This document shows, piece after piece, positions 19,900 through 28,637 of a stretch of DNA of 48,032 bases (its first letter is position 1; every line of letters begins with the position of its first letter). The DNA is taken from assembly GCA_965230755.1 (NCBI GenBank), contig CBDDLT010000018.1, positions 1-48,032 on the forward strand, written 5' to 3'. This DNA comes from DATFJT01 sp965230755 (GTDB lineage Bacteria; Bacteroidota; Bacteroidia; Chitinophagales; Saprospiraceae). The translations under genes were made by a program, and so were the position numbers. The notes under the pieces were generated by a model. That model did no database searches and was not told the DNA's origin. It saw nothing but the letters and a program-made list of their open reading frames with translations.

Positions 19900-20463
19900 T
19901 TATTTTTTAGCACTCTGGAATCGATAGACCAGCGAAATAGCCGCTGCATTTTGATCAAATCCTGCATTGGCCACAAAATCTGAGTCTGTTTCAAGAGTGT
20001 TAAAATTAAAAGCCAGCCTAGGTATTGTCTCAATGCTTAAATGAAATTTATCTGAAACTGCGTATTGAAATCCTAGAACATAACCTACACCCACCTGAAA
20101 AAATGCTTCCGCTTCTCCAAGAACTCTTAATGAAACACTTGCAAAAGGCTCGAATCCATGGATGAATTGCAATTTCTCTGCGATATCTTTTCTCTTTTCA
20201 ACACCCACGGAATAAGCTAAATCGACATCAACTCGATCATCGATAGATAGACTTTCATACCGCAAATTTGCCAAAGTCACACGATGACGAATGTATTTAT
20301 TCGCCTCTTTCTGTTTCTTGTAAATAAAGTCGAAGTTATTCAAGCTTGAGAATCTTATTCCCAATTCCCTATTGATCTCTTGTGCATTGAGAAAAGAAAA
20401 ACCAAAAACTGTGAAAGCAACAAGTAAAATCTTTCTAAAATGTAATGTTTTAATCATGTTCAA
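19900..20463 (-). CDS. Outer-membrane beta-barrel-like protein
   Basis: The 187-residue protein has a signal peptide (SFLNAQ) and repeated amphipathic strands (ELGIRFSSLNNFDFIYKK, HRVTLANLRYESLS, FFQVGVGYVLGFQYAV, AAISLVYRFQSAKK). This is the pattern of a small outer-membrane barrel of Bacteroidota. It appears to be the first gene of the minus-strand cluster 20463 to 16460, which ends with another barrel-like gene. Function unknown. Confidence 0.7.
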   Translation of the reverse strand: MNMIKTLHFRKILLVAFTVFGFSFLNAQEINRELGIRFSSLNNFDFIYKKQKEANKYIRHRVTLANLRYESLSIDDRVDVDLAYSVGVEKRKDIAEKLQFIHGFEPFASVSLRVLGEAEAFFQVGVGYVLGFQYAVSDKFHLSIETIPRLAFNFNTLETDSDFVANAGFDQNAAAISLVYRFQSAKK

Positions 20464-20583
20464 TCTTTTAATTGGTTAACAAATACAAGACTAAACATAA
20501 ATAAATAGTTCTCTCCCTAAAACGCCTTTAACGATCGCTTAACTTAAGTAAAGATTATTTACAAGACTTTAACACTTACTGAC

Positions 20584-20925
20584 TTAGGCGGTCGCCATAA
20601 TCTTTTCCAAATCGATTTGTTGGTGAGAGGCGTGATCGACCAATTTTTCATCTTTAATGAAAACAATTTGTGGTGACTCGTGCTGAACTCCAAAACGATC
20701 CGCTATGGCATTCGAAACGTTTCTGTATTTGATCAAATCAAGCCAGTAAAACTCCGCCTGATCACTGTATTCAGACCAGTTGTTGTCCAAATTTTTCTCG
20801 ACAAAATGGCTCACGCTACATCGGGTGCTGTGTTTGAATAAGATCACCGGATGCTCTTTAGATTTCTCAATCGCTTTCTCCAGTTGATCCAATGATTCCA
20901 ATGGAATCCATTGATTGTTTCTCAT
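20584..20925 (-). CDS. ytxJ: YtxJ family, bacillithiol-system redox-active protein
   Basis: A 113-residue thioredoxin-fold protein with FKHSTRCSVS (single active-site-type Cys), YWLDLIKYRNVSNAIADRFGV and ESPQIVFIKD. This is the YtxJ pattern, a monothiol protein linked to bacillithiol redox control, probably removing bacillithiol from proteins. Bacillithiol use is widespread in Bacteroidota. No bshA/B/C gene lies in the window. It is the most downstream gene of a minus-strand run with a ribbon-helix-helix protein and an SPFH protein, 51 bases after the former. Family call strong; the exact substrate is not established. Confidence 0.9.
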   Translation of the reverse strand: MRNNQWIPLESLDQLEKAIEKSKEHPVILFKHSTRCSVSHFVEKNLDNNWSEYSDQAEFYWLDLIKYRNVSNAIADRFGVQHESPQIVFIKDEKLVDHASHQQIDLEKIMATA

Positions 20926-20976
20926 TTTAAATACATTTTATTAGTTCGTTTCCAACCCCAAATAACGAAGAATGGT

Positions 20977-21150
20977 TTACTCGACATCCTTATTTTTTTC
21001 ACTACTATCTTTTCCACGACGAATTAGTGCTTGTCGAATCAACCATTCCAAGTGTCCATTGACGCTACGAAATTCATCATCCGCCCATTTTTTCAGCGCC
21101 TTATAGTCTTCTTCTCCAATGCGAAGGACGAATGATTTCTTCTTTGACAT
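20977..21150 (-). CDS. Arc-type ribbon-helix-helix protein
   Basis: About 57 residues from the ATG at 21150 (MSKKKSFVLRIGEEDYKALKKWADDEFRSVNGHLEWLI in outline). The pattern is a basic N-terminal beta strand and two helices, with the typical SVNGHLEWLIRQAL second helix. The frame can be extended upstream to 21216, but that would overlap the SPFH gene; the ATG at 21150 lies 4 bases beyond the SPFH stop and is preferred. It is predicted to bind DNA as a dimer. No toxin gene is adjacent; its partner is the SPFH gene, so it may be a regulator of this run of genes. Confidence 0.75.
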   Translation of the reverse strand: MSKKKSFVLRIGEEDYKALKKWADDEFRSVNGHLEWLIRQALIRRGKDSSEKNKDVE

Positions 21151-21154
21151 GTAC

Positions 21155-22003
21155 TTATTGATATAATGTTCCTGTATTGACGATTGGAGTGGCATCTCTG
21201 TCACCACATAAGACAACCATTAAGTTGCTGACCATAGCTGCCTTCTTTTCTTCATCCAAGTCGATAATTTGCTTTTGAGAAAGCTGTTCCAATGCACTCT
21301 CTACCATACCAACTGCTCCCTCAACGATTTTCAATCTTGCCGCGACAATAGCTGAAGCTTGTTGTCTTCGCAACATGGCACTGGCTATTTCCGGAGCATA
21401 AGCCAAATAACCGATTCGAGCTTCTAAAACTTCGATACCTGCAATATCCAATCGTTCTCTCAACTCTTCCTCCAAGGCATCGTTGACTTCGTTCACACCT
21501 GATCTTAAGGTCGTTTCTTTTTCATCATCATCGAAATTATCATATGGATACGATCCAGCCAGTTTCCTTACTGCTGCGTCAGTTTGTACCCTTACGAAAT
21601 GCTCATAATCATCCACCTCGAAAGCCGCTTTATAAGTCTCCTCCACTTTCCAAACAAGAATAACACTGATCAGAATTGGATTTCCCATTTTGTCGTTCAC
21701 CTTCACCCTTTCACTGTCAAAATTCCTCGCTCGCAGTGATATCTTTTTCTTAATGAACAAAGGATTCGCCCAAAAAAGTCCATTGTCTCGAACGGTTCCC
21801 ACGTACTTACCGAAAAGGATCAACACCTTGGATTCGTTAGGATGCACAATGAACAATCCGACGAAAAAGAACATGATAACCGGAATTAATAATGATAATT
21901 GTGGCCTATCAAAATAAACAATAGCAGAGATAACAGCTATGAATGAAATCAATAGCAAGAAAAAAACCAGATACCCGTTTTTGGGCTTAAATAGACTTTC
22001 CAT
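21155..22003 (-). CDS. SPFH/Band 7 membrane protein
   Basis: The 282-residue protein has two adjacent hydrophobic N-terminal segments, near residues 10-30 and 35-52. The SPFH/Band 7 core follows (NESKVLILFGKYVGTVRDNGLFW, KKISLRARNFDSERVKVNDKMGNPI, RVQTDAAVRKLAGSYPYD). Next is a helical region with EELRERLDIAGIEVLEARIGYLAYAPEIASAMLRRQQA, then KLKIVEGAVGMVESALEQL-like coiled coil. Such proteins form inner-membrane oligomeric rings linked to protein quality control and lipid organisation. The ribbon-helix-helix gene starts 4 bases after its stop. It is 63 bases downstream of the aminotransferase gene. Confidence 0.9.
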   Translation of the reverse strand: MESLFKPKNGYLVFFLLLISFIAVISAIVYFDRPQLSLLIPVIMFFFVGLFIVHPNESKVLILFGKYVGTVRDNGLFWANPLFIKKKISLRARNFDSERVKVNDKMGNPILISVILVWKVEETYKAAFEVDDYEHFVRVQTDAAVRKLAGSYPYDNFDDDEKETTLRSGVNEVNDALEEELRERLDIAGIEVLEARIGYLAYAPEIASAMLRRQQASAIVAARLKIVEGAVGMVESALEQLSQKQIIDLDEEKKAAMVSNLMVVLCGDRDATPIVNTGTLYQ

Positions 22004-22066
22004 AATTCTTTTAGATATTAAAATGATATCACAAATATATCAATTACATATCGAATTGTCAAGGGT

Positions 22067-23335
22067 CTAGATAGAATTATTCCATCGATCAATCAATGGG
22101 GACAATCTTTTTTGAAATACGGCCAACTCATTTTGGGTCAAACAGGAATAAACCAATCGAAACCAACCCTTGGCACTGTGCCCAAATCCCTCTCCAGGAG
22201 TGAGCAAAATATTGGCCTCTTCATATATGGCACTCCACAGTTCTTGCTCAGAAGAAAAAAGCCCTAAAAATTGAGAAAAATCTACCCATATGAATAAGAG
22301 AGAAGCGGACTCCAGGTATGACAAGCCTAAATCGCTCAGTATTTCGGTAATGTCACGATATGATTGCTGTAGTCTTTTCTTATTCTCAGAAACATAATTG
22401 TTCAAAAACTGATCATCAGCAAGTATCTTCGTGAATAGCCATTGCGTGATTCCCGACACCATATGAGGTCCATTCATATTGGCATAAGCCTTGAGTAAAG
22501 CCGCATTTAATGAATATAAAAAGCCCATTCGATATCCCGAAGAACTAAAGTCTTTTGACATTCCATACCACAGATGCAAATAAGGGCTATTTCTATCCTG
22601 CATAATATTCACAAAGGAGTAGATAGCTTGAGTAGTAATTCCGGATAAGGCATATATTTCATTGACCATAAGATGCACATTATGGGCAATGCACCAATCC
22701 GCAGTCAATTCCAGTTCTTCCCTGGTATAAACGGTACCTGTCGGATTATCCGGACTGGTCAATACCAGCATCTTGAGATTTTTGTTTTGGGTTTTCGAGT
22801 TGTGTAATAGCTCATTTAGAATCTGCTGGGATAAGGAATTTCTTTGATGAGTTTGATGATCAATCAGTTCAAAATCCACCCTTTCCAGTCCAGCCTTGAA
22901 TTTTACATCACCGGTATAGGCCGGATAAGAAGGAGCTGGGAATGCAATGCAATCGCCAGTGTCTGCCAAAATCATTGCACTCAATTCAATTACCGCCGTT
23001 ACTCCTGCGGAACAAGCGATATTCGAAGTATCCAGATCAACACCAGAAATATATCGACTGTAAAATTTTGAGAAACTTTCCAGAAGTTCCGGATGTCCCA
23101 ATGGAAAGGTATAATACGAAGTCCATTCCGGTATTGGTTCCTGTTTAAATAATTTTTGGGCGTAATCACGTATCGATCCTGCGCTCAGCTTATTTTCAGC
23201 GATACTCAACAATAGACAACCATCTTTATTCTCTTTTTCATCGTAAATATTGCCAAACGCTTTACCCAATATCTCTGCATCAGGTCGAATGGAAGAATGC
23301 AGTATCTGCTCTCCCCTATTGGAAATCTTTGTCAT
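22067..23335 (-). CDS. PLP aminotransferase, ACC-synthase-like
   Basis: The 422-residue fold-type I PLP enzyme. The motifs are SIAENKLSAG near the N-terminus, the SPDNPTGTVY element, NEIYALS (PLP-contacting region), and YGMSKDFSSSGYRMG with the Schiff-base lysine Lys261. The late GEGFGHSAKGWFRLVYS carries the substrate carboxylate-binding Arg. The AENKLS and SKDFSSSGYRMG segments resemble 1-aminocyclopropane-1-carboxylate synthases and related alanine/aspartate-type aminotransferases more than general AspC. The substrate cannot be stated from sequence alone. It overlaps the upstream YCII-like lipoprotein gene by 4 bases (ATGA-type coupling), so translational coupling is likely. Confidence 0.85.
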   Translation of the reverse strand: MTKISNRGEQILHSSIRPDAEILGKAFGNIYDEKENKDGCLLLSIAENKLSAGSIRDYAQKLFKQEPIPEWTSYYTFPLGHPELLESFSKFYSRYISGVDLDTSNIACSAGVTAVIELSAMILADTGDCIAFPAPSYPAYTGDVKFKAGLERVDFELIDHQTHQRNSLSQQILNELLHNSKTQNKNLKMLVLTSPDNPTGTVYTREELELTADWCIAHNVHLMVNEIYALSGITTQAIYSFVNIMQDRNSPYLHLWYGMSKDFSSSGYRMGFLYSLNAALLKAYANMNGPHMVSGITQWLFTKILADDQFLNNYVSENKKRLQQSYRDITEILSDLGLSYLESASLLFIWVDFSQFLGLFSSEQELWSAIYEEANILLTPGEGFGHSAKGWFRLVYSCLTQNELAVFQKRLSPLIDRWNNSI

Positions 23336-23838
23336 TCTGCAATATTCGTTTTCATCAAAGTTTTATGTTCTTTATTGATGCTCATTAGGGCAGCTGAACC
23401 ATACCAAGGTATCAACTCCATCTTCAATACTCCTCGCTGAATAGAGGGATCCGTATTCGTCAATTCTTCTGCCTCTTCTATGGTTTGGACATTAAAAATA
23501 TAAATTCCCCTGAGCTCTCCACCATCGAGAAAAGGTCCAGCCAGAACCAATTTATTTTCTTCTGCCATTCTCTGGATATTTTTCAAATGCTGTCTTTGTA
23601 ATTCTACTGATTCCAAAGAATCTAAACCTCGATTATCCCCAGACTTCAAAAAGGCCATAACATATTTCTTCATGCCATAAACGTCCGCTCCGTATTGTAT
23701 CGCCTTTAGAGAATCAAAGACCATCTTTTCCTCTTCATTTACTACCACCTTTGACGGTTCAGCCTTCTCACAGGATAAAAAAATTGCACCTGTTACCAAA
23801 AGGACAGTCAGGGGATAAAATATTTTCTTCATAATCAA
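23332..23838 (-). CDS. YCII-domain-like lipoprotein
   Basis: The 168-residue protein has a lipobox FLSC, Cys23. The mature part has the YCII-like arrangement MAFLKSGDNR, HLKNIQRMAEENKLVLAGPFLDGGELRGIYIFNV, EEAEELTNTDPSIQRG. YCII domains are ferredoxin-like and occur in small enzymes; a lipid-anchored periplasmic version is less usual but is seen in Bacteroidota. Its stop overlaps the start of the aminotransferase by 4 bases. The function is unknown. Confidence 0.8.
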   Translation of the reverse strand: MIMKKIFYPLTVLLVTGAIFLSCEKAEPSKVVVNEEEKMVFDSLKAIQYGADVYGMKKYVMAFLKSGDNRGLDSLESVELQRQHLKNIQRMAEENKLVLAGPFLDGGELRGIYIFNVQTIEEAEELTNTDPSIQRGVLKMELIPWYGSAALMSINKEHKTLMKTNIAE

Positions 23839-23951
23839 AACTACTTAATAATATTTCGTAAGCTAATTAATTACATCAAGCAGCGACAATTTAAATATTA
23901 ATATCCGATTCATTTGATTATATTTAAGGAGTAATACCAAATTGTATATCC

Positions 23952-26603
23952 ATGAAAAAAATAAGCGTTTACTCTATCATTTTTCTTTCCCTTTTATTTA
24001 TAGCCAGATTTAATAATCCACCAGACGGGAGAACTGGGGCTCCTGGTGATTCTTCATGCAACTCCGGAGGATGTCACAATACAGCCGGTGCAAACCATAC
24101 TGCCAATGTCGATATCTCTGGATTTCCTGGCACTTTGGACCCTGGACAAGTATATACGATTAGTTTGACGGCCAGCCATGGAGGAACTATTCCCGCCAAC
24201 CCTAGACTTGGATTCCAACTTGTCGTTCTGGACGAAAACAATAATAATATTGGGACATTGAGCAATCCTTCTCCCTCAGCTACTTTGACCACTTCTGGAG
24301 GTAGAACTTATGCCGAGCACAATCCAGGCTTAAATAGTTCGAATAATACATGGACCGTGGACTTTACAACACCCATGACATCTCCAAGTTCGATGGTAAC
24401 CGTTTATGCTACCGCGAATGTTGCTAATGGAAATGGCAATAGCTCCGGAGACCTCATACGTGAGGTAACCATGTCGGCAAACCTTAACGCGGGAGCTGAT
24501 CCCCTTACTGCAACCGTAGATAAGCTAAGTGATGTGGCTTGTAACGGTGAAAGCACAGGTTCGGCTGAAGTAACGGCTATGGGTGGAGCAACGATGAACT
24601 ATGAATATGAGTGGGACAATGGAGAAACGACGAAAATTGCAACCAGCCTCAACGCAGGTCTTCACACAGTTACTGTGACCGATGATACAGAAATGGTGGT
24701 GGAATCTATCATTATTGATGAACCCGATCCACTGGAAGTGCAACTGGTGGATAAGACCAATCCTACCTGTCATAATGTAATGGACGGCAGAATTGAAGTA
24801 GTCGCCGAAGGTGGCACTCCCGGATATACTTATCGCTGGAGCACTGGAGATGTAGGAAGTGTGTTGCAAAATGTATCTGGCGGCAGTTATACTTGTACGG
24901 TTACGGATGACAATGATTGTATTGTGTTAATCACTGAATCACTGACTGCTCCGGACGAAATAACCTTGAGTTTTGAAGTGGAGAACCCATCTTGCGATGA
25001 CAGCAATGATGGCGTTATACGAGTTGCAAGTGAAGGAGGCGTAGGCGAAATAGAATACTTCTGGTCTACAGGTGATGAGGGAGCCACTTTAAGCGGCATT
25101 GGTAAGGGAACTTATATGGTGACTGCAACGGATGAAAATAATTGTATGACGGAGGATATGGTAGAACTTACTGCCCCGGATCCGTTAACTTTAATGTGGC
25201 AAGTGCAAAATGTATCTTGTTTTGGTGGCTCGGATGGTGCACTTGGTGTTATGGTCGAGGGAGGAACCGGAGGGTATACTTATAGTTGGTCTACGGGATC
25301 TACTGATCCTAGTATTACTGGTTTAACACCGGATACCTACTCGGTTACGGTTCTTGATGAAAACGATTGTGAATTGATTGCAGACACAACCATTATAGAG
25401 CCCGATGAATTAATTGTTGATGCGCAGGTAGATGAACCTGATTGTCCTTGCCCTGAAGGAGCTAATGGAAGTATTACACTCGATATCACTGGTGGTACTC
25501 CTCCATATAGTGTCGATTGGTCCAATGGAGTTCCAGGCAGTAATCTTACGGATATATGTGAAGGAACTTACGTTTATACCGTTACAGATAACAATGATTG
25601 CGAAGTAATACGTGCCGTTGATGTATCTGCACCTGATTCGATCACTTATGATTTAAGCGCTGAAGATGAGATGACGCTCATGGGCAATGATGGCAGTGCT
25701 ATGATCGGAAATATAATGGGAGGAACAGCCCCATATATGGTCGAATGGTCAACGGGATCAACGGATACAATGATCGGACCTCTTGCCCCGGGAAGATATT
25801 ACGTTACTATTACTGATACTGTGGGATGTATTGCCATTGACTCTGTTGATGTCGAAGAATTTGATGACTGTACTTTGATGGCGACATTTGATTCAAGTTC
25901 TCCGCGTTGTTTTGAGCGTTGTGATGGATCAATAACAGTAGAAAATGTGCAGGGCGTAGAACCAATTACCTTCAACTGGTCAGACAATTATAATGAAGAC
26001 AATCCTGACTCGCTCTGTGCGGGAACATACAGTGTCACTTTCTCTGATGCTGCTGGATGTGTGGACTCTATGACCTTTGAACTTGTAGATCCAGCTCCTT
26101 TAGTTATTACTATAGATTCGATTATTCCTAACACTGGAAACAACAATGGAGCTATTTATATTACGATAACCGGTGCTGTTGGATCCATAAGTGGCGATTT
26201 GATTCAAAATCTTGATATAGTTGGAACTGCTGATGCAAATCAGGACTTCCTGGGACTCGAAGGAGGGTTCTATGATGTCTTATTCTTAGACGCAAATGGC
26301 TGTTTCGCTTCCATATCTGATATTGAAGTTCCAATTGAGACGAGCAATAGAGAAGAAGAATTTGCCAATCTGATTCTTTATCCTCAACCTTCTTCGACCA
26401 GTATTATCATCGAAGGATATGAAGGACAAAGAATTCGATCCATCACTGTTTTCAATAGTGAGGTGAAGGCGAATCACTTGAATTTCAGCCTGGAAGGATC
26501 CGTTTATAAGGCTGATGTAGGTGATCTGAAAGAAGGTCTTCACATCATGCAGATCGAATTTGAGAATGGACAAATGGCATTTAGGAAGTTGATCAAGCAA
26601 TAA
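23952..26603 (+). CDS. SprB-repeat protein with choice-of-anchor V-type N-terminus and T9SS type A tail
   Basis: The 883-residue protein shares its domain order with the gene at 10591-13038. It has a signal peptide, then TGAPGDSSCNSGGCHNTAG (Cys-x4-Cys-His) in a Reeler-like domain of about 180 residues. About seven SprB-type repeats follow (VACNGESTGSAEVTAMGG and further copies with DG.I.V...GG..GY.Y.WSTG). The type A T9SS sorting domain starts near residue 805 (LILYPQPSSTSIIIEG) and ends FRKLIKQ. It is likely a secreted surface protein. A DUF6702 gene follows after a 41-base gap. Confidence 0.9.
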   Translation: MKKISVYSIIFLSLLFIARFNNPPDGRTGAPGDSSCNSGGCHNTAGANHTANVDISGFPGTLDPGQVYTISLTASHGGTIPANPRLGFQLVVLDENNNNIGTLSNPSPSATLTTSGGRTYAEHNPGLNSSNNTWTVDFTTPMTSPSSMVTVYATANVANGNGNSSGDLIREVTMSANLNAGADPLTATVDKLSDVACNGESTGSAEVTAMGGATMNYEYEWDNGETTKIATSLNAGLHTVTVTDDTEMVVESIIIDEPDPLEVQLVDKTNPTCHNVMDGRIEVVAEGGTPGYTYRWSTGDVGSVLQNVSGGSYTCTVTDDNDCIVLITESLTAPDEITLSFEVENPSCDDSNDGVIRVASEGGVGEIEYFWSTGDEGATLSGIGKGTYMVTATDENNCMTEDMVELTAPDPLTLMWQVQNVSCFGGSDGALGVMVEGGTGGYTYSWSTGSTDPSITGLTPDTYSVTVLDENDCELIADTTIIEPDELIVDAQVDEPDCPCPEGANGSITLDITGGTPPYSVDWSNGVPGSNLTDICEGTYVYTVTDNNDCEVIRAVDVSAPDSITYDLSAEDEMTLMGNDGSAMIGNIMGGTAPYMVEWSTGSTDTMIGPLAPGRYYVTITDTVGCIAIDSVDVEEFDDCTLMATFDSSSPRCFERCDGSITVENVQGVEPITFNWSDNYNEDNPDSLCAGTYSVTFSDAAGCVDSMTFELVDPAPLVITIDSIIPNTGNNNGAIYITITGAVGSISGDLIQNLDIVGTADANQDFLGLEGGFYDVLFLDANGCFASISDIEVPIETSNREEEFANLILYPQPSSTSIIIEGYEGQRIRSITVFNSEVKANHLNFSLEGSVYKADVGDLKEGLHIMQIEFENGQMAFRKLIKQ

Positions 26604-26644
26604 TTTTACTTATTGATTCATTAATGTACAGCTAAAATGCTCTA

Positions 26645-27166
26645 ATGATTCAATCTGTAATAGTTCTATTTCTGAGTTTAAGTGCGTTGATGGGTGGTGT
26701 TCCGCATCCCTTTCACGTATCGCATACTGATATCAGATTTAATGAAGAATCGAAGCGATTCGAGATAGTAAGTCGTGTGTTTGTAGATGATATGGAGTTG
26801 GCTGTTTCTAACTGGTCGGAAACGAAGTATAGCTATGATTCGGAGGAGAATTCTTCGATTGATACACTTTTGAGAAACTATTATTTCCATCATTTTTCTA
26901 TTCAAGAACGGGAGGGCGACCAACTAGAATTGAATTATTTAGGTGCTGAACTCAGCAAGGACTTCAGCTCGATATGGATATATTCAGAATCCGATTCGAT
27001 CGTTGTCTCTAATATGGATGTTCTGATAAGGAATGCTTTGGTTATGGAGTCTTACGATGATCAAAAGAATATTCTAAGTTTAGAATGCATGGAAGACATT
27101 CATTACTTGCTTTTTCAGACTCCTAGACAGCAAGAAGAATTATCCCTGGGATTCAGAAAGAAATGA
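26645..27166 (+). CDS. DUF6702 family exported protein
   Basis: The 173-residue protein has a signal peptide cut near MGG. The mature part begins HPFHVSHTDIRFNEESKRFEIVSRVFVDDME, which fits the DUF6702 pattern (HPF-V-T-I then a paired FxDD strand). The family is found in Bacteroidota with unknown function. It lies 41 bases after the SprB-repeat gene and 73 bases before murQ. Confidence 0.8.
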   Translation: MIQSVIVLFLSLSALMGGVPHPFHVSHTDIRFNEESKRFEIVSRVFVDDMELAVSNWSETKYSYDSEENSSIDTLLRNYYFHHFSIQEREGDQLELNYLGAELSKDFSSIWIYSESDSIVVSNMDVLIRNALVMESYDDQKNILSLECMEDIHYLLFQTPRQQEELSLGFRKK

Positions 27167-27239
27167 TGCTGCTTAGATTTTGTATCCTTGTATATGAACA
27201 TTCATTTTTACATATCTATCGGCATTAACTTGGGCTAAA

Positions 27240-28061
27240 ATGGAAAAGAAAATCACAGAACAGGCCTCGAACTACGATGATATCCAGGAGATGTCCATTG
27301 CGGATGTTCTTCAGGCTATGAACAAAGAAGATCAAACCGTAGCTCAGACGGTGGCTCAGGAAATTCCTCATATCGAGCGCTTCGTTAAGGAATTGGTCCC
27401 AAGGGTAAAAGCAGGTGGGAGATTGTTTTATATCGGTGCAGGAACCAGTGGAAGACTGGGTATTTTGGATGCATCGGAATGTCCACCAACTTTTGGTGTC
27501 GCGGATGATGTAGTTATTGGGATCATAGCAGGAGGAGATAAAGCCATTCGTAAAGCTCAGGAATTTGCGGAAGACGACATGGAACAGTGTTGGAAGGATC
27601 TTCAGGCATTCAATATGTCTCCTAATGATACTGTTTTGGGGATTGCCTCTTCAGGGACTACACCCTATGTCGTTGGGGGCCTAAAACATGCCCAAGAATA
27701 TGGATGTCTTACCGCTTCTTTATGTTGTAATCCGGAAGCTCCTATGTATGCCTATTCCACACATAAGATTTCCGTTATTGTAGGACCTGAATTTATTACT
27801 GGATCCACTAGAATGAAGGCGGGTACTGCTCAAAAGTTGGTATTGAATATGATTTCGACGAGCCTTATGATTCAGCTGGGAAAGATTGAAGGAAACAGGA
27901 TGGTAGACATGCAACTCTCCAACAACAAACTCATAGACCGTGGAGTAAAAATGATTAAGGACTCACTCGATTTGGACTACGAAAAGGCTAAATTACTCCT
28001 TCTTGAACACGGTTCTGTTCGAGAAGCTATTGCTCACCACAAAATTAAAAGCAGTGAATAA
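27240..28061 (+). CDS. murQ: N-acetylmuramic acid 6-phosphate etherase
   Basis: The 273-residue protein carries the SIS fold. Landmarks are GGRLFYIGAGTSGRLGILDASECPPTFG, GIIAGGDKAIRKAQEFAEDD, GIASSGTTPYVVGGL and GPEFITGSTRMKAGTAQKL. MurQ converts MurNAc-6-phosphate to GlcNAc-6-phosphate plus lactate in peptidoglycan recycling. The length is somewhat short, since family members are near 300 residues, but all signature motifs are present. No murK or PTS partner is in the window. Its end overlaps the start of tag, so the two are probably co-transcribed. Confidence 0.95.
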   Translation: MEKKITEQASNYDDIQEMSIADVLQAMNKEDQTVAQTVAQEIPHIERFVKELVPRVKAGGRLFYIGAGTSGRLGILDASECPPTFGVADDVVIGIIAGGDKAIRKAQEFAEDDMEQCWKDLQAFNMSPNDTVLGIASSGTTPYVVGGLKHAQEYGCLTASLCCNPEAPMYAYSTHKISVIVGPEFITGSTRMKAGTAQKLVLNMISTSLMIQLGKIEGNRMVDMQLSNNKLIDRGVKMIKDSLDLDYEKAKLLLLEHGSVREAIAHHKIKSSE

Positions 28062-28620
28062 AGAGTTGACAAGGTGTGAATGGTGCGATAAGGACGATAT
28101 CTATCGACAATACCATGACGAAGTTTGGGGTGTTCCAATTTATGACTCCGAATTGCTGTGGATAAAACTGATATTAGACGGACAACAGGCAGGATTGAGC
28201 TGGTATACTATATTGATTAGAAGAGATGAATACCGACGTGCCTTTGACAATTGGAATATCAAGAAAATTGCCTCTTATGGTGAAGCCAAAATTGAACAAC
28301 TCCTGAACGACAAGGGTATCATCAGAAACAAACTCAAGGTAAATGCCATCATAAAAAATGCCAAAGCCTATTTAAAAATGAAAGATGCCGGTATAGACTT
28401 CAGTACTTTTCTTTGGGGTTTCGTAGGTGGTAAACCCATTATTAATGTTTATGAAAAAATGGCGGATGTCCCCGCTGAGACGGACGAATCAAAGGCAATG
28501 AGTAAAGCGCTAAAAAAAGAAGGTTTTAGCTTTGTAGGCCCTACCATATGCTATGCATTCATGCAAGCTGTTGGAATGGTGGATGATCATATGACATATT
28601 GCTGGAGAAGATCTGAATGA
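28054..28620 (+). CDS. tag: DNA-3-methyladenine glycosylase I
   Basis: About 188 residues from the GTG at 28054 (MNKELTRCEWC). The frame extends upstream to an ATG at 28003, but that would overlap murQ more deeply; a TTG at 28066 would also give a Tag-like start. Characteristic elements are RCEWC, YHDEVWGVP, LDGQQAGLSWYTIL, WGFVGGKP and, near the end, VDDHMTYCWR, giving the Cys/His zinc ligands known in Tag. It removes 3-methyladenine from alkylated DNA. It overlaps murQ by 8 bases; the two functions are unrelated, so this is probably just compact gene packing. Confidence 0.92.
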   Translation: MNKELTRCEWCDKDDIYRQYHDEVWGVPIYDSELLWIKLILDGQQAGLSWYTILIRRDEYRRAFDNWNIKKIASYGEAKIEQLLNDKGIIRNKLKVNAIIKNAKAYLKMKDAGIDFSTFLWGFVGGKPIINVYEKMADVPAETDESKAMSKALKKEGFSFVGPTICYAFMQAVGMVDDHMTYCWRRSE

Positions 28621-28637
28621 TCCTGAATCTGACCAAG

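Noticed and set aside
21151..21216. Longer ribbon-helix-helix protein starting at 21216
   Set aside because: It would read through the SPFH stop region; the fold starts at MSKKKSF (21150).
28003..28053. Extended N-terminus of Tag starting at ATG 28003
   Set aside because: It would overlap murQ by 59 bases and adds residues not found in Tag; GTG 28054 or TTG 28066 fit better.
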